Below, one piece after another: positions 26,082-35,590 of a stretch of 64,000 bases of DNA (its first letter is position 1; every line of letters starts with the position of its first letter). The notes under the pieces were generated by a model that saw only the letters and a program-made list of their open reading frames with translations, searched no databases and had not been told where the DNA came from. The translations under genes and the position numbers were made by a program. This stretch comes from Nostoc calcicola FACHB-3891. Lineage in GTDB: Bacteria; Cyanobacteriota; Cyanobacteriia; Cyanobacteriales; Nostocaceae. The DNA lies in the NCBI RefSeq assembly GCF_014697355.1, contig NZ_JACJRQ010000017.1, positions 62,001-126,000 on the forward strand. Direction: 5' to 3'.

Positions 26082-27260
26082 CTAAATTATTGCAAGTGAA
26101 GAATTGATAATTTTTTGGTGATTTTTTAGAGTTTGATGATGGACTGTTTGAATTTGATTAATTACTATTTCTAAATCTTCTTCTGTGAGATTAGACCCAG
26201 AAGGTAAGCAAAGACCGTTTGCAAATAAATCTTCGGCTACTATGCCGCCAAAACATTCACATTCGGCAAAAATAGGCTGCATGTGCAAAGGTTTCCAGAC
26301 AGGACGGGATTCAATTTGCTGTTCAAGAAGTGCTAGACGCAGTTGTTCTCGGTTGGCACCAAAAGCCTCAGAATCTATTGTTATACAGGTCAGCCAGCGA
26401 GTAGCATATCCATAATTTGCTTCTGGCATAAATTCTATTCCTGGTAAATTTTTCAAAGCCTGGTAATAAATTTCAAAGTTGCGTCGTCTAGCTGCTACTC
26501 GCTGATTTAATACATGCAACTGACCCCGACCAATCCCAGCTAAAATGTTACTGAGACGATAGTTATAGCCAATTTCTGAGTGTTGGTAGTGAGGAGCGCG
26601 ATCGCGTGCTTGGGTTGCTAAAAAACGTGCCTTTTCTACTAATTCTAAATCCTCAGAAACTAACATACCCCCGCCAGAAGTAGTAATAATTTTATTACCA
26701 TTAAATGAATAAATACCAAGGCGGCCAAAAGTTCCCAAAGAACGTCCTTTGTAAGTAGCTCCTAAAGCTTCAGCAGCATCTTCAATTAAGGGTATATCGT
26801 AATGATTACAAGCGCGCAAAATTGGGTCGAGATCTGCACTTTGACCATATAAATGTACAACGACAACTGCTTTAGGTAATTTGCCTTTTTTGGCGCGGCT
26901 ATCTAGCGCTTCTGCTAGCAATTGGGGATTCATATTCCATGAAGTGCGATCGCTATCAATAAATACTGGTTTTGCCCCTAAATAAATAATTGGGTTAGCA
27001 CTGGCAATAAACGTTAAGGTAGAACAAAAAACTTCATCCCCAGCCTCAACACCAACTAATCGTAAAGCTAAATGCAAAGCCGCTGTACCGGAAGTTACAG
27101 CAACAGCATAACCAGCATTAGTTATTTGACAAAATTCTTCCTCGAAAGCATCAACATGGGGACCAATAGGAGCAATCCAGTTTGTTTCAAAAGCTTCTTT
27201 CACTAATTCTAGTTCGCGATCGCCCATGTGGGGTGTTGAAAGCAGAATTGGTTTATTCAT
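26082..27260 (-). CDS. DegT/DnrJ/EryC1 aminotransferase
   Basis: PLP-dependent sugar aminotransferase of about 392 residues from ATG 27260 (MNKPILLSTPHMG); an upstream start at 27320 is unlikely. The catalytic Lys190 is in NGNKIITTSGGG. AVTSGTAALHLALRL and VHLYGQSADLDPI are family landmarks, and PLP-binding EDAAEALGATYKG is also present. It transfers an amino group to a nucleotide-linked keto sugar, so the polymer made by this cluster probably contains an amino-deoxy sugar. It lies between the Wzc-type kinase and a FemAB-like gene in the same direction. Confidence 0.9.
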   Translation of the reverse strand: MNKPILLSTPHMGDRELELVKEAFETNWIAPIGPHVDAFEEEFCQITNAGYAVAVTSGTAALHLALRLVGVEAGDEVFCSTLTFIASANPIIYLGAKPVFIDSDRTSWNMNPQLLAEALDSRAKKGKLPKAVVVVHLYGQSADLDPILRACNHYDIPLIEDAAEALGATYKGRSLGTFGRLGIYSFNGNKIITTSGGGMLVSEDLELVEKARFLATQARDRAPHYQHSEIGYNYRLSNILAGIGRGQLHVLNQRVAARRRNFEIYYQALKNLPGIEFMPEANYGYATRWLTCITIDSEAFGANREQLRLALLEQQIESRPVWKPLHMQPIFAECECFGGIVAEDLFANGLCLPSGSNLTEEDLEIVINQIQTVHHQTLKNHQKIINSSLAII

Positions 27261-27316
27261 GCACATTACCTGAATCTGTTTCCTATCGATTGACTTGCAG
27301 ATTTGCCAGTTATGAC

Positions 27317-28390
27317 TCAATTCAAAGAACGATATGCAGGAAAAAATTTGGACTCAAATAAATTTTTTGGTTCAGTTTTTAAAGATTTTGCTTGTAATTC
27401 TACTAAAGAATCATATTTTTCTGCGTCTGTAATTAGGCGGAGTGTCAAAAATAGATGTCTTTGTTTAGAAAACCCTGCTTTAAAATTGTAGAGACTATCT
27501 TTAGCTGAGCCAACACCACCACCTAAATGCAAAAATTTATTTCCGCGTTCTTTAGCCCAAAATCGAACGTAATCAAACATTAATTTACTCGGAGCTTGTT
27601 TCAAAAACTCGTTTTTTGTTCCTCCAAGGTGGTATTGAACTATTTCACAGCATTCAGTAAATATTCCAGCACAAGCAATTTGATTATCCAATTCTATGAG
27701 ACATAGGTAAATATTTTTATTTAAATTTGCCAAAGCCTGAAAATAATCATAATCAAAATAAAAATATTCTTTTGCTTCTACGCGGTTCATGGTTTCATGA
27801 TATACAATCATAAATTTATCTATATACTCTTCTAATCGAACTATTTTTGCAGTAAATCCATAACGTTTACATCTATTGATATGATTGCGATGCTCTGGTC
27901 TAGTTTGATGCCAAATTTGTGATGTTGATAGGCTTAAATCTATCGACACAGTTTCGCCACTTACTTGACACAATCCAAGTGGCAAAACTTCATTTAACCC
28001 TTGATTTAATATTGGATGTAACCTTAAAAATGCTGAACAAATTTGGCGATCGCTCAATCCAACTATTAACTGATTTAATGCCAACTCCAAAAACTCTGGG
28101 GTATTCGCTGCTGCTTTACTCAATAAAATTCCAGGGTAACCATAAGGAGATACAATATCCCAAATCAATGGAATTTCAATGTGCGTCTCAAATAAATTAT
28201 TTACACAACGCAATAAATAAGGTAAAAACAATATTTTGTCATTTTCAAATATCAATATAGCTTCGGGAATAGCATTAATTCTTTTTGCTTCTAAATCTAA
28301 ATATTCCGGCAGATGATATATATCATGATTTAATTTATCTAAAATTTGCGGCCACAATGGATCTGACAAACTAACTATTTTATAATCCAT
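27317..28390 (-). CDS. FemAB/GNAT-like acyltransferase
   Basis: A 357-residue protein with the double-GNAT layout of the FemAB family. The C-terminal half has TRPEHRNHINRCKRYGF (the arginine-rich helix), a long acceptor loop, and YHLGGTKNEFLKQAPSKLMF and FLHLGGGVGSAKDSLYNFKA segments that typify the lipid II/peptidoglycan aminoacyl or cyanobacterial GNAT relatives. It may acylate or aminoacylate a sugar of the surface polymer. Two further acyltransferase-like genes follow upstream on the same strand. Start ATG at 28388-28390. Confidence 0.7.
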   Translation of the reverse strand: MDYKIVSLSDPLWPQILDKLNHDIYHLPEYLDLEAKRINAIPEAILIFENDKILFLPYLLRCVNNLFETHIEIPLIWDIVSPYGYPGILLSKAAANTPEFLELALNQLIVGLSDRQICSAFLRLHPILNQGLNEVLPLGLCQVSGETVSIDLSLSTSQIWHQTRPEHRNHINRCKRYGFTAKIVRLEEYIDKFMIVYHETMNRVEAKEYFYFDYDYFQALANLNKNIYLCLIELDNQIACAGIFTECCEIVQYHLGGTKNEFLKQAPSKLMFDYVRFWAKERGNKFLHLGGGVGSAKDSLYNFKAGFSKQRHLFLTLRLITDAEKYDSLVELQAKSLKTEPKNLFESKFFPAYRSLN

Positions 28391-28450
28391 TGAGTTCTCC
28401 TATATTTAATTAAAGTTATATCTTTTAACTGAGCAGTGTTTTTTTGAATA

Positions 28451-29311
28451 TTAATCATGGCCAGTCAAACGATAGTATTTATGTGGATATTTCCAACGGA
28501 TAAATTGCTCAACGATGGGATTGATCTGCACTTTGGCAGGGATATATGTGATGGGAAAGCCCATTCCTTCTTTGAATTCAACTATTCCCGGCTTTTCGCG
28601 CCAGTGCTGGCCGATCGCAAACTCATAAATTCCACCAGAACGACGGCAAACTTGCACAAACTCAAAAACCAATATTCTATTCATATTGTTTTTTGATGCC
28701 TCAGTGGTGATGTAGAGATCCTCTCCATATGCAGTGCCATTGATAGCATAGCCGGTGAGATAACCACAAAGCTTTGCACCACTAAGTCCTGCAAGAATTA
28801 GCCGACGTTTCGGCACAACATAGTCTACAAGATTCACCATATATTTCTCTCTAGAAAGCAATTGTTTCGATCGCGTTCGTGCAGTCGCCGAGAGAAAAAC
28901 ATCATATCCCTGCTCTTGTAGCAGTTGTGTACCAGTTAACTCCACAATGTTAAACAGATGGCGATTTTTGCGGATATTTTGTCTGCTGTTCTTGTTGACG
29001 CTATACAAATCGTAGTCTTGAAGATTTGACAATAAATGAATAGGGATTGACCCGTTAGCACTTACCGCGTCATTTTCACACAATGATGCTTGGAATCCCC
29101 AGCATAGTTGCATCGGAGGACTTACTTGTTGAATCTGTAAACGGGCTAACAAATGGATTGGCTGATAGAAACCAAAATGTCGTTCTTCCCAATGGCACCC
29201 ACGATGAAAGATAACGTTTGCGCCTTCCTTGCAGCGCCAGGTGGCAAATTCTTCTTCGCTCATTGAGGTCAACACTGCTTCGGATACATCTCGCATCTGT
29301 TGAAAACTCAT
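28451..29311 (-). CDS. GNAT-fold acyltransferase-like protein, tandem paralogue 1
   Basis: A 286-residue protein strongly similar across its length to the gene 75 bases upstream: both start MS(F/L)QQ(M/I)RDVS(E/A)AVLTSM and end (K/R)YYRL. Core motifs are GYDVFLSATART, YVVPKRRLILAGL, GYLTGYAINGTAY and FKEGMGFPITYIPAKVQINP. The pattern fits a GNAT-type acyl transfer fold. A tandem duplication is clear. The function is probably polysaccharide decoration, but the donor and acceptor are unknown. No membrane segment is visible. Confidence 0.65.
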   Translation of the reverse strand: MSFQQMRDVSEAVLTSMSEEEFATWRCKEGANVIFHRGCHWEERHFGFYQPIHLLARLQIQQVSPPMQLCWGFQASLCENDAVSANGSIPIHLLSNLQDYDLYSVNKNSRQNIRKNRHLFNIVELTGTQLLQEQGYDVFLSATARTRSKQLLSREKYMVNLVDYVVPKRRLILAGLSGAKLCGYLTGYAINGTAYGEDLYITTEASKNNMNRILVFEFVQVCRRSGGIYEFAIGQHWREKPGIVEFKEGMGFPITYIPAKVQINPIVEQFIRWKYPHKYYRLTGHD

Positions 29312-29385
29312 ACCTCTTTACTTTTCGTATTTTGAGTATTGGTGAAAATCTGGTGCGATGTCTACGACGGGCTACGCCTACGCAT

Positions 29386-30243
29386 CTAACGACCAACCAA
29401 GCGATAATATTTATCTGGATATCGCCACTGAATGAATTGCTCAATCATCGGATTCATCTGTACTTTTGCAGGAATATGCTTTACTTGGAAACCCATTCCT
29501 TCTTTGAAAACACAGAGTTTTGCATCTTCTCTTGAGTGCAAACCGTTAACAAGCTCACGAATTAACCCAGACCGGCGACAGGCTTGTGCAAATTCAAATA
29601 GTAATCCGGTACCAATATTAGTAGTTAATGCTTCAGTAGCTATGATTACTTCATCAATGTAAGCGATACTGTTGACAGCGTATCCTGTTACATACCCGAG
29701 AAGCTTATCACCATTAAGACCTGCAAGAATCAACTGCCTTTGAGGGACAACATAATCAGCAACTGCCGTCAGATAGTCTTTTTTTGAAGGTATCTGACGG
29801 TGAGCTGTTCGCTTCAATGCTGATAAAAAGACTTCATATCCCTGCTGCTGCAAAAGCGTGGGTTTATCTAATTGCACGATATTGACTCGCTTATAAGACC
29901 TTCGCAGATGATTTCGGCGATTTGATGTCAGACTGTGGAAATCATAGTTTTCCAAATTGGGCAACCAATGAATTGGCATTGAAGCGTTAGCCGCTGTTGC
30001 GTCAACTTCAGATAATGTTGCTTGAAATCCCCAAGATAGATGCGTTGGAGAGTTTGCTTCTTGGACACTCAAACGTGCTAACCAATGCAACGGCTGATAA
30101 AAACCCCGGATTGTTTCCTTCCAGTAGCGATCGCGATGCCGAATCACATGGGTTCCCCGTTTGCGGTACCAATCAGCGCATTCTTCTTCTGTCATGGAGG
30201 TTAGCACCGCTGCGGATACATCTCGTATCTGTTGAAGACTCAT
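29386..30243 (-). CDS. GNAT-fold acyltransferase-like protein, tandem paralogue 2
   Basis: A 285-residue paralogue of the next gene downstream. It shares GYEVFLSALKRT, YVVPQRQLILAGL, GYVTGYAVNSIAY and FKEGMGFQVKHIPAKVQMNP. Divergence is spread evenly, so the duplication is old enough for separate specificities. It begins 22 bases from the sugar transferase stop codon, in the polysaccharide operon. Start ATG at 30241-30243. Confidence 0.65.
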   Translation of the reverse strand: MSLQQIRDVSAAVLTSMTEEECADWYRKRGTHVIRHRDRYWKETIRGFYQPLHWLARLSVQEANSPTHLSWGFQATLSEVDATAANASMPIHWLPNLENYDFHSLTSNRRNHLRRSYKRVNIVQLDKPTLLQQQGYEVFLSALKRTAHRQIPSKKDYLTAVADYVVPQRQLILAGLNGDKLLGYVTGYAVNSIAYIDEVIIATEALTTNIGTGLLFEFAQACRRSGLIRELVNGLHSREDAKLCVFKEGMGFQVKHIPAKVQMNPMIEQFIQWRYPDKYYRLVGR

Positions 30244-30264
30244 GCTTTTTCACTTCCTGTACAT

Positions 30265-30927
30265 CTATTGGCGATCGCTTTTAAGTTGACCTGTGAATTC
30301 CTCTGATGTGACGTGACCTTCTTGGCTGATACTTTTTCGCTGAATTACTTGCCATACAGTCATGAATAAAATTTTCAAATCAAGCCACAAACTCCAGCGA
30401 TCGATATACCAAACATCCAACTCAAATTTTTTATGCCAAACTCGATCCAATGTGCGGCGACCATTAACTTGTGCCCAGCCAGTAATACCCGGCTTCACTT
30501 CATGACGACGTGCTTGTTGAGGTGTGTAGCGGTCAAGATACTTTACTAATAATGGACGAGGGCCAACAAAACTCATGTCTCCTTTCAAGACATTCCAAAG
30601 TTGAGGTAATTCATCAAGACTCGTTTGACGCAGAAATTTACCGAAGGCTGTGAGGCGTTTTTCATCAGCAAAAAGATTGCCTTGGGCATCGCATTCATTG
30701 GTCATCGTGCGAAATTTATAAAAATTAAAAATCCGAGCATTTTTACCGGGACGAGGTTGGGTAAAAATAACTGGACTGCCCATCCGCAAATAAATGGCGA
30801 TCGCCACACCCACAAATAAAGGACAAAGAAAAATTAAGGCGATCGCTGCCACAACTCTATCCAATATAGATTTAATTAACCTGCTATACCTTCTTAACTC
30901 AACACCCTCAAACTTCTTACCATTCAT
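30265..30927 (-). CDS. Polyprenyl-phosphate sugar-1-phosphate transferase
   Basis: Initiating transferase of the WcaJ/RfbP C-terminal type, about 220 residues, linking the first sugar phosphate to undecaprenyl phosphate. An N-terminal membrane re-entrant helix (AAIALIFLCPLFVGVAIAIY) is followed by IFTQPRPGKN, FYKFRTM, SLDELPQLWNVLKGDMSFVG, GPRPL and RHEVKPGITGWAQVNGRRTL, the full set of family motifs. The GGAGGG at about 30934-30940 supports ATG 30927 over the GTG at 30942. The short form lacks the N-terminal domain of CpsE/WbaP. The start overlaps the GT4 stop by 11 bases. Confidence 0.92.
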   Translation of the reverse strand: MNGKKFEGVELRRYSRLIKSILDRVVAAIALIFLCPLFVGVAIAIYLRMGSPVIFTQPRPGKNARIFNFYKFRTMTNECDAQGNLFADEKRLTAFGKFLRQTSLDELPQLWNVLKGDMSFVGPRPLLVKYLDRYTPQQARRHEVKPGITGWAQVNGRRTLDRVWHKKFELDVWYIDRWSLWLDLKILFMTVWQVIQRKSISQEGHVTSEEFTGQLKSDRQ

Positions 30928-32152
30928 CAATACCCCCTCCACTCTCCAAATATTCTTCCTCTCCCTCTTCTCTGCGCCTCTGCGCCTCTGCGTGATTATA
31001 AATTCCTAACTCTTGATAGTACTTATTCAGCCGTTTAAAAACTAATTCTTCATCATAATCAACTTCAACACGTTCGCGGCTAGCTTTACCATAACTTTGT
31101 CGCAATTCATAATTAGACAATAGTATCCCCAAAGCCTCAGCTAACTTTTCACTATTTTGAGGTGGTACAATTAAACCCGTTTTTCCATGAATTACTGCTT
31201 CTCGACAGCCACGAATATCTGTAGCGACAACTGGTAAACTCATTGACATTGCTTCGACAATAGATCGCGGTAATCCTTCATGGGTGAATGTCGGCAAAGT
31301 GAAGATATCTAATAAACCTAAAATTTCTGGTATATCTTCACGTTCTCCTGTCAAGATAACATGTTTTTCCAGTCCCAAATCATGAATTTTTTCAACTAAT
31401 TGCTTTTGGAAAGGTTCAGGGTCACTACTAAGTTGAGAACCAATTACTAAAACTTGTAAATTCGGAAATTCAGGCAATAATTTGGCTGCGGCTTCAATTA
31501 AATATCGGCTACCTTTTTTATGAGTTATGCGTCCAATTGTGCCAATAATTAAGTCGGTATTATCAGGTATGCCTAAAGATTTTCGTAATTCAATTTGATG
31601 AGTGGAATTGAGGCGATGGCGTTGGAAGCGATTAATATCTACACCGTTACCCAAATAACGCAATTTTTCCGGCGGACACATACCTAATTTTTTAGCCGTG
31701 GCAATATCTTCGTAATTTTGGGTAAGAATCAAATCAGTTATAAAAGCTGCAAGTTTCTCAACAGTAAAATAAAAACGATATTCATTAGGTGAGGAGCGAT
31801 CGTGAAACGGAAAGCCGTGAGCAGTATAGACAATTCTTTTAACACCAGCTAGCTTAGCAGCAATCCGACCTAAGACGGCAGCAATAGGAGTGTGTACGTG
31901 AACAAGGTCATACTGATTCTGCCTCATTAATTGTGTCAATTGATAAATGCTTCTCAAATTTCTAACAGGAGAAATCCGGCGATCGATTTCAATTGGATGA
32001 ATTACATAACCCCGTTTTTGTAGTTTTTCAACATCTAAACCTGGAGAACAAGCTATTTCCACCGATAAATTATGGGACAAAAAATAATCAATTTGAGGTC
32101 GTAAAAGCGTCTCAACAGTGCCACCAATTGCACAAATATGCAGTATTTTCAT
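30917..32152 (-). CDS. Glycosyltransferase family 4
   Basis: A 411-residue retaining GT-B enzyme. The N-terminal acceptor domain has DLVHVHTPIAAVLGRIAAKL and VYTAHGFPFH. The C-terminal donor domain has IGTIGRITHKKGSRYLIEAA and the nucleotide-sugar motif THEGLPRSIVEAMSMSLPVV (E-x7-E). It adds one sugar to the lipid-linked repeat unit on the cytoplasmic face. The last residues (EAQRRREEGEEEYLES) are encoded by a CGCAGAGGCGCAG repeat, so the C-terminus was extended by repeat DNA. It overlaps its upstream neighbour by one base. Confidence 0.9.
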   Translation of the reverse strand: MKILHICAIGGTVETLLRPQIDYFLSHNLSVEIACSPGLDVEKLQKRGYVIHPIEIDRRISPVRNLRSIYQLTQLMRQNQYDLVHVHTPIAAVLGRIAAKLAGVKRIVYTAHGFPFHDRSSPNEYRFYFTVEKLAAFITDLILTQNYEDIATAKKLGMCPPEKLRYLGNGVDINRFQRHRLNSTHQIELRKSLGIPDNTDLIIGTIGRITHKKGSRYLIEAAAKLLPEFPNLQVLVIGSQLSSDPEPFQKQLVEKIHDLGLEKHVILTGEREDIPEILGLLDIFTLPTFTHEGLPRSIVEAMSMSLPVVATDIRGCREAVIHGKTGLIVPPQNSEKLAEALGILLSNYELRQSYGKASRERVEVDYDEELVFKRLNKYYQELGIYNHAEAQRRREEGEEEYLESGGGIDEW

Positions 32153-33213
32153 TATTCCCTACTCCCGACCTTCACCCAGGAATTTTGGGTTAATCGAGTA
32201 CTAGTTTTTTGATAATAAGAACAATACCAAGCTACAAAACGTTGAATTCCTACTTCAATAGGTGTGCTAGGTCTAAAGCCTACATCCTTGACTAAATCAT
32301 CAACATCGGCATATGTAACGGGAACATCACCAGGTTGCAGAGGTAGCAAATTTTTTTGTGCTTTTATTCCCAAACAATCTTCTAGTACTTGTATAAAGCG
32401 CATTAATTCAACTGGTTGATTGTTACCTATGTTGTAAATTTTATAAGCAGCTTTACTCGTTCCTGGGTCGGGTGTATTTCCTGACCAAGCGATATTTGAC
32501 TCAGGAATTTTATCCATCACTCGGACAACACCTTCTACAATGTCGTCAATATAAGTAAAATCTCGACGCATTTTCCCGTAATTAAACACATCAATTGGCT
32601 GTTTTGCCAAAATTGCTTTAGTGAACAAAAACAGCGCCATATCTGGACGACCCCACGGCCCATAAACAGTAAAAAAGCGGAGTCCAGTTGTTGGTAAACC
32701 ATATAAATGGCTATAACTATGAGCCATTAATTCGTTAGCTTTTTTAGTAGCAGCATATAAACTAACTGGATGGTCTACATTGTCATGAACAGAAAAAGGC
32801 ATTTTAGTATTAGCACCATAAACAGAACTAGAAGAAGCAAATACTAAGTGCTGAACACCTGAATGACGACAACCTTCGAGAATGTTAATAAACCCCACTA
32901 AATTACTGTTTACATATGCATGAGGGTTCTTGATGGAGTATCGAACACCAGCCTGGGCTGCTAAGTTGACCACCACATCAAAGCGTTGTTCGGCAAAAAG
33001 TTCAGCTATTGCTACCGAGTCTGCCAAGTCCAGTTGATAAAAACTAAAACCCGGTCTTTCCTGTAATTGAGATAAACGGTCTTTTTTCAGGAAGACATCG
33101 TAGTAATCATTGAGATTATCAAGACCAACAACTTTGTCACCCCTGGTCAATAGACGTTGGCTGAGGTGAAAACCAATAAAACCAGCAGCGCCAGTCACTA
33201 AAACCTTGACCAT
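32152..33213 (-). CDS. NAD-dependent epimerase, UDP-glucuronate 4-epimerase type
   Basis: A 353-residue short-chain dehydrogenase. The NAD site GAAGFIG is at 8-14, catalytic Tyr153 and Lys157 are in YAATKKANELMAH, and SSSSVYG is the Ser strand. GPWGRPDMALFLFTKAIL and RDFTYIDDIVEGV are typical of CapI/LpsL UDP-glucuronate 4-epimerases. It would make UDP-galacturonate (or the N-acetyl equivalent, as TviC does) for the polymer. It sits between the GT4 and a nucleotide-sugar dehydrogenase, which fits stepwise acid-sugar synthesis. Start ATG at 33211-33213. Confidence 0.88.
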   Translation of the reverse strand: MVKVLVTGAAGFIGFHLSQRLLTRGDKVVGLDNLNDYYDVFLKKDRLSQLQERPGFSFYQLDLADSVAIAELFAEQRFDVVVNLAAQAGVRYSIKNPHAYVNSNLVGFINILEGCRHSGVQHLVFASSSSVYGANTKMPFSVHDNVDHPVSLYAATKKANELMAHSYSHLYGLPTTGLRFFTVYGPWGRPDMALFLFTKAILAKQPIDVFNYGKMRRDFTYIDDIVEGVVRVMDKIPESNIAWSGNTPDPGTSKAAYKIYNIGNNQPVELMRFIQVLEDCLGIKAQKNLLPLQPGDVPVTYADVDDLVKDVGFRPSTPIEVGIQRFVAWYCSYYQKTSTRLTQNSWVKVGSRE

Positions 33214-33223
33214 GATGTTTCTC

Positions 33224-34504
33224 CTATAAGCTCCAGTAATGAATATGGGGTGGTAGTATAGCTTTGCTAAAAATGGATTTGATATCCATCAGTACTCCAC
33301 CTGGACGCAAACAGTTCAGAAGTTGTTCGCAAGGCATATCTAAATAAGCCCGATGACTGACTGCAAGTATTACCCCATCTAAATCAGACAGGTTATCCCA
33401 ATGGACTAAATCAATCCCATATTCATGCTGTGCTTCATCAGGATCTACCAGAGGGTCGTGTAAGAGTGGTTCAATGCCAAATTGCTGCAACTCTTTCACC
33501 ACATCTGGTATGCGACTATTGCGAATGTCGGGTACATTTTCTTTAAAGGTCAGACCGAGAATTCCTACCCGTGCTTCTTTAATGGACAGGTTGGCTTCAA
33601 CTAGGAGTTTCACAAAACGCTGACCAAGGTAAGTACCCATACTGTCGTTAATTCGACGACCAGCTAGGATAACTTCGGGATGATATCCCAATTCTTCTGC
33701 TTTGGTGGTTAGATAGTAAGGGTCAACCCCGATGCAGTGACCGCCAACAAGTCCTGGAGTGAATGGCAAAAAGTTCCATTTGGTACCGGCAGCCGCCAAA
33801 ACATCATGTGTACGAATACCAAGGCGATCGCATATTAGCGCGAGTTCGTTCATCAAAGCAATATTTAAGTCTCGCTGAGTATTCTCCATGACTTTGGCAG
33901 CCTCAGCTACTTTAATTGAGGAGGTGCGATAAACACCAGCATCAATAATAGCTGTGTAAACACTGGCAACTCGTTCTAGAGTTTCCCCATCTTCCCCAGC
34001 TACTACTTTCACAATTTTTTCTAGAGTATGAGCTTTGTCACCCGGATTTATCCGTTCTGGAGAATAGCCCAACTTGAAATCGACACCCGGTCGTAACCCA
34101 GATACTTTGGCCAAAGTTGCTTTGCAGATATCCTCAGTCACCCCTGGATACACAGTGGATTCATACACCACGATCGCTCCAGGTTGTAAGACTTTGCCAA
34201 CGAGTTCAGAAGCTTTAATTAGCAAAGTCAAATCAGGATTATGATTGCGGTCAACTGGGGTTGGTACAGCAATCACAAAAAAGTTAGTGTCTACTAAATC
34301 GTAGAGTTCTGAAGTGATAATTAGACTAGAATTGATTAATTCATTGGTGGAAATTTGATTTGTGCGATCGATGCCTTGCTTTAAACTTTTAACTTTCTCT
34401 AAATTGATATCAAATCCAATAGTATTGGGAAACTTTTTAGCAAATGCCAGGGCAACAGGTAGACCAACGTAGCCAAGGCCAATAACTGCAATGCGGTTGC
34501 TCAT
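33224..34504 (-). CDS. Nucleotide-sugar dehydrogenase (UDP-Glc/UDP-HexNAc family)
   Basis: A 426-residue NAD-dependent four-electron oxidase that converts UDP-sugars to uronic acids. The N-terminal Rossmann motif IAVIGLGYVGLPVA starts at residue 5, and catalytic Cys257 is in GGHCIGVDPYYL. The middle helix has AEAAKVMENTQRDLNIALMN, and the C-terminal domain starts at GILGLTFKENVPDIRNSR. The sequence is closer to TviB/WbpO-type UDP-HexNAc dehydrogenases than to Ugd, so a UDP-N-acetyl sugar is favoured. It is the first gene of this run and precedes the 4-epimerase by 10 bases. Confidence 0.9.
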   Translation of the reverse strand: MSNRIAVIGLGYVGLPVALAFAKKFPNTIGFDINLEKVKSLKQGIDRTNQISTNELINSSLIITSELYDLVDTNFFVIAVPTPVDRNHNPDLTLLIKASELVGKVLQPGAIVVYESTVYPGVTEDICKATLAKVSGLRPGVDFKLGYSPERINPGDKAHTLEKIVKVVAGEDGETLERVASVYTAIIDAGVYRTSSIKVAEAAKVMENTQRDLNIALMNELALICDRLGIRTHDVLAAAGTKWNFLPFTPGLVGGHCIGVDPYYLTTKAEELGYHPEVILAGRRINDSMGTYLGQRFVKLLVEANLSIKEARVGILGLTFKENVPDIRNSRIPDVVKELQQFGIEPLLHDPLVDPDEAQHEYGIDLVHWDNLSDLDGVILAVSHRAYLDMPCEQLLNCLRPGGVLMDIKSIFSKAILPPHIHYWSL

Positions 34505-34828
34505 ATCTCAACAGGGGTATATTCTGAATATGTCATTCGTTATTTGTCATTTGTAAATACTTTTGAATGATGACAAACGATGAAAAATAACCAGATTAAG
34601 GAATTGTAAAACAAATATGTTTTTTAGCTGATTCCAAATATTAGCTAATGTTTATTTTTGATTTCTATCTCTATTTTGTAGCACCGTTTTGTTGTTTGAG
34701 TCATGCCAAATTGGCGCAGCTTATACAAATAAAAAGACATAATCACATCTCTGGAATTGTCTGCAAGTAGTTATTTTTATATGGACTTTCTATTTAATTT
34801 TGGAAAAAATCTGTACACTGATTGTGTG

Positions 34829-34920
34829 CCAATACTGTTCGGTTAAAAAAGAGACGGCGATTTACCCTTGTCTTTGTCATGTAGAATGTCGATCAAAAAA
34901 CCTTAACCGAACTGTATTGG
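34829..34920. repeat. Element with 18-bp inverted ends (CCAATACTGTTCGGTTAA)
   Basis: CCAATACTGTTCGGTTAA (34829-34846) is repeated as its complement with one mismatch at 34903-34920, with GTGTGCC-like bases outside both arms. The 56 bases inside hold no gene. It may be a MITE or the two ends of a lost insertion sequence. The 34505-35193 gap has no other clear feature; an overlapping 94-codon frame is not convincing. Confidence 0.55.
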
Positions 34921-35214
34921 ATTGTGTGCTTACTTTCTATCCTGAGCAGAAGTCATTGCATAGAAGCTACTGGAACGTTGTGTATGATGAAGTACATGCA
35001 AAATTACCCGTTTTAGTGTCGATGCTGACATCTGTGCAGGGTCTCTGTAGGAAAACCCGACAACACCCAGCCCGATATAGGTGAAAATTAAACTCTAATA
35101 CCAATTTCTAAAATCATTACGACAGATGGATTCACAAAACCTAGATTCAGAAAGCTATTCCCAATCCAAAATCTAAAATTCAAAATGGTATAAGTGTTGC
35201 AAAAGCCTTGCCCA

Positions 35215-35517
35215 ATGGATGGAAGAGAGTTTTACTCAAGCTTAATTCGACTTCATATTCTGCATCATGCAGTTCAGGAGCCAATTTTTGGGCTGGGCAT
35301 TATTGAAGAATTGGCACGTCACGGCTATAAACTCAGTGCAGGAACACTCTACCCAATGCTGCACGATATGGAGCGTAAGGGATATCTATATTCAGTTGAG
35401 GAAAGATATGGGCGACAGAACCGACGCCTCTACCGAGCTACCGATTTAGGAAAAATCACCTTAGAGGATGCCAAAGAAAAGGTACGAAAATTATTTGGCG
35501 AATTGTTTGAGGAGTAG
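35215..35517 (+). CDS. PadR-family transcriptional regulator
   Basis: A 100-residue winged-helix regulator from ATG 35215 (MDGREFYSSL); GTG 35194 would add seven residues. Residues 7-80 form the PadR domain (LIRLHILHHA, GLGIIEELARHGYKLSAGTL, YPMLHDMERKGYL, then the wing RRLYRATDLGK). The C-terminal helix that dimerises is short. PadR proteins repress exporters or stress genes in answer to small molecules. The neighbour downstream is the flavoprotein gene, about 435 bases away, so a regulatory link is possible but unproven. Confidence 0.85.
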   Translation: MDGREFYSSLIRLHILHHAVQEPIFGLGIIEELARHGYKLSAGTLYPMLHDMERKGYLYSVEERYGRQNRRLYRATDLGKITLEDAKEKVRKLFGELFEE

Positions 35518-35562
35518 TGATGAGTGCTGAGTTACAGCCTTTTGCAAGTAAATAACCACGTT

Positions 35563-35590
35563 GTAGGGTAGCACAGCTGTGCTACCCTAC
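35563..35590. repeat. 28-bp palindrome, core CACAGCTGTG, copy 4
   Basis: GTAGGGTAGCACAG is followed by its exact complement, as in the AGGGACTTCC elements, but without the outer ends. The rest of the 35518-35952 gap shows no gene. Confidence 0.6.

Noticed and set aside
23170..34504. Heterocyst envelope polysaccharide (HEP) island or hormogonium (hps) locus
   Set aside because: The enzymes fit many surface polysaccharides; no gene specific to those loci could be recognised from sequence alone.
34800..35084. 94-codon reading frame
   Set aside because: It runs across the inverted-repeat element at 34829-34920, has no ribosome site, and its composition does not look like a protein.
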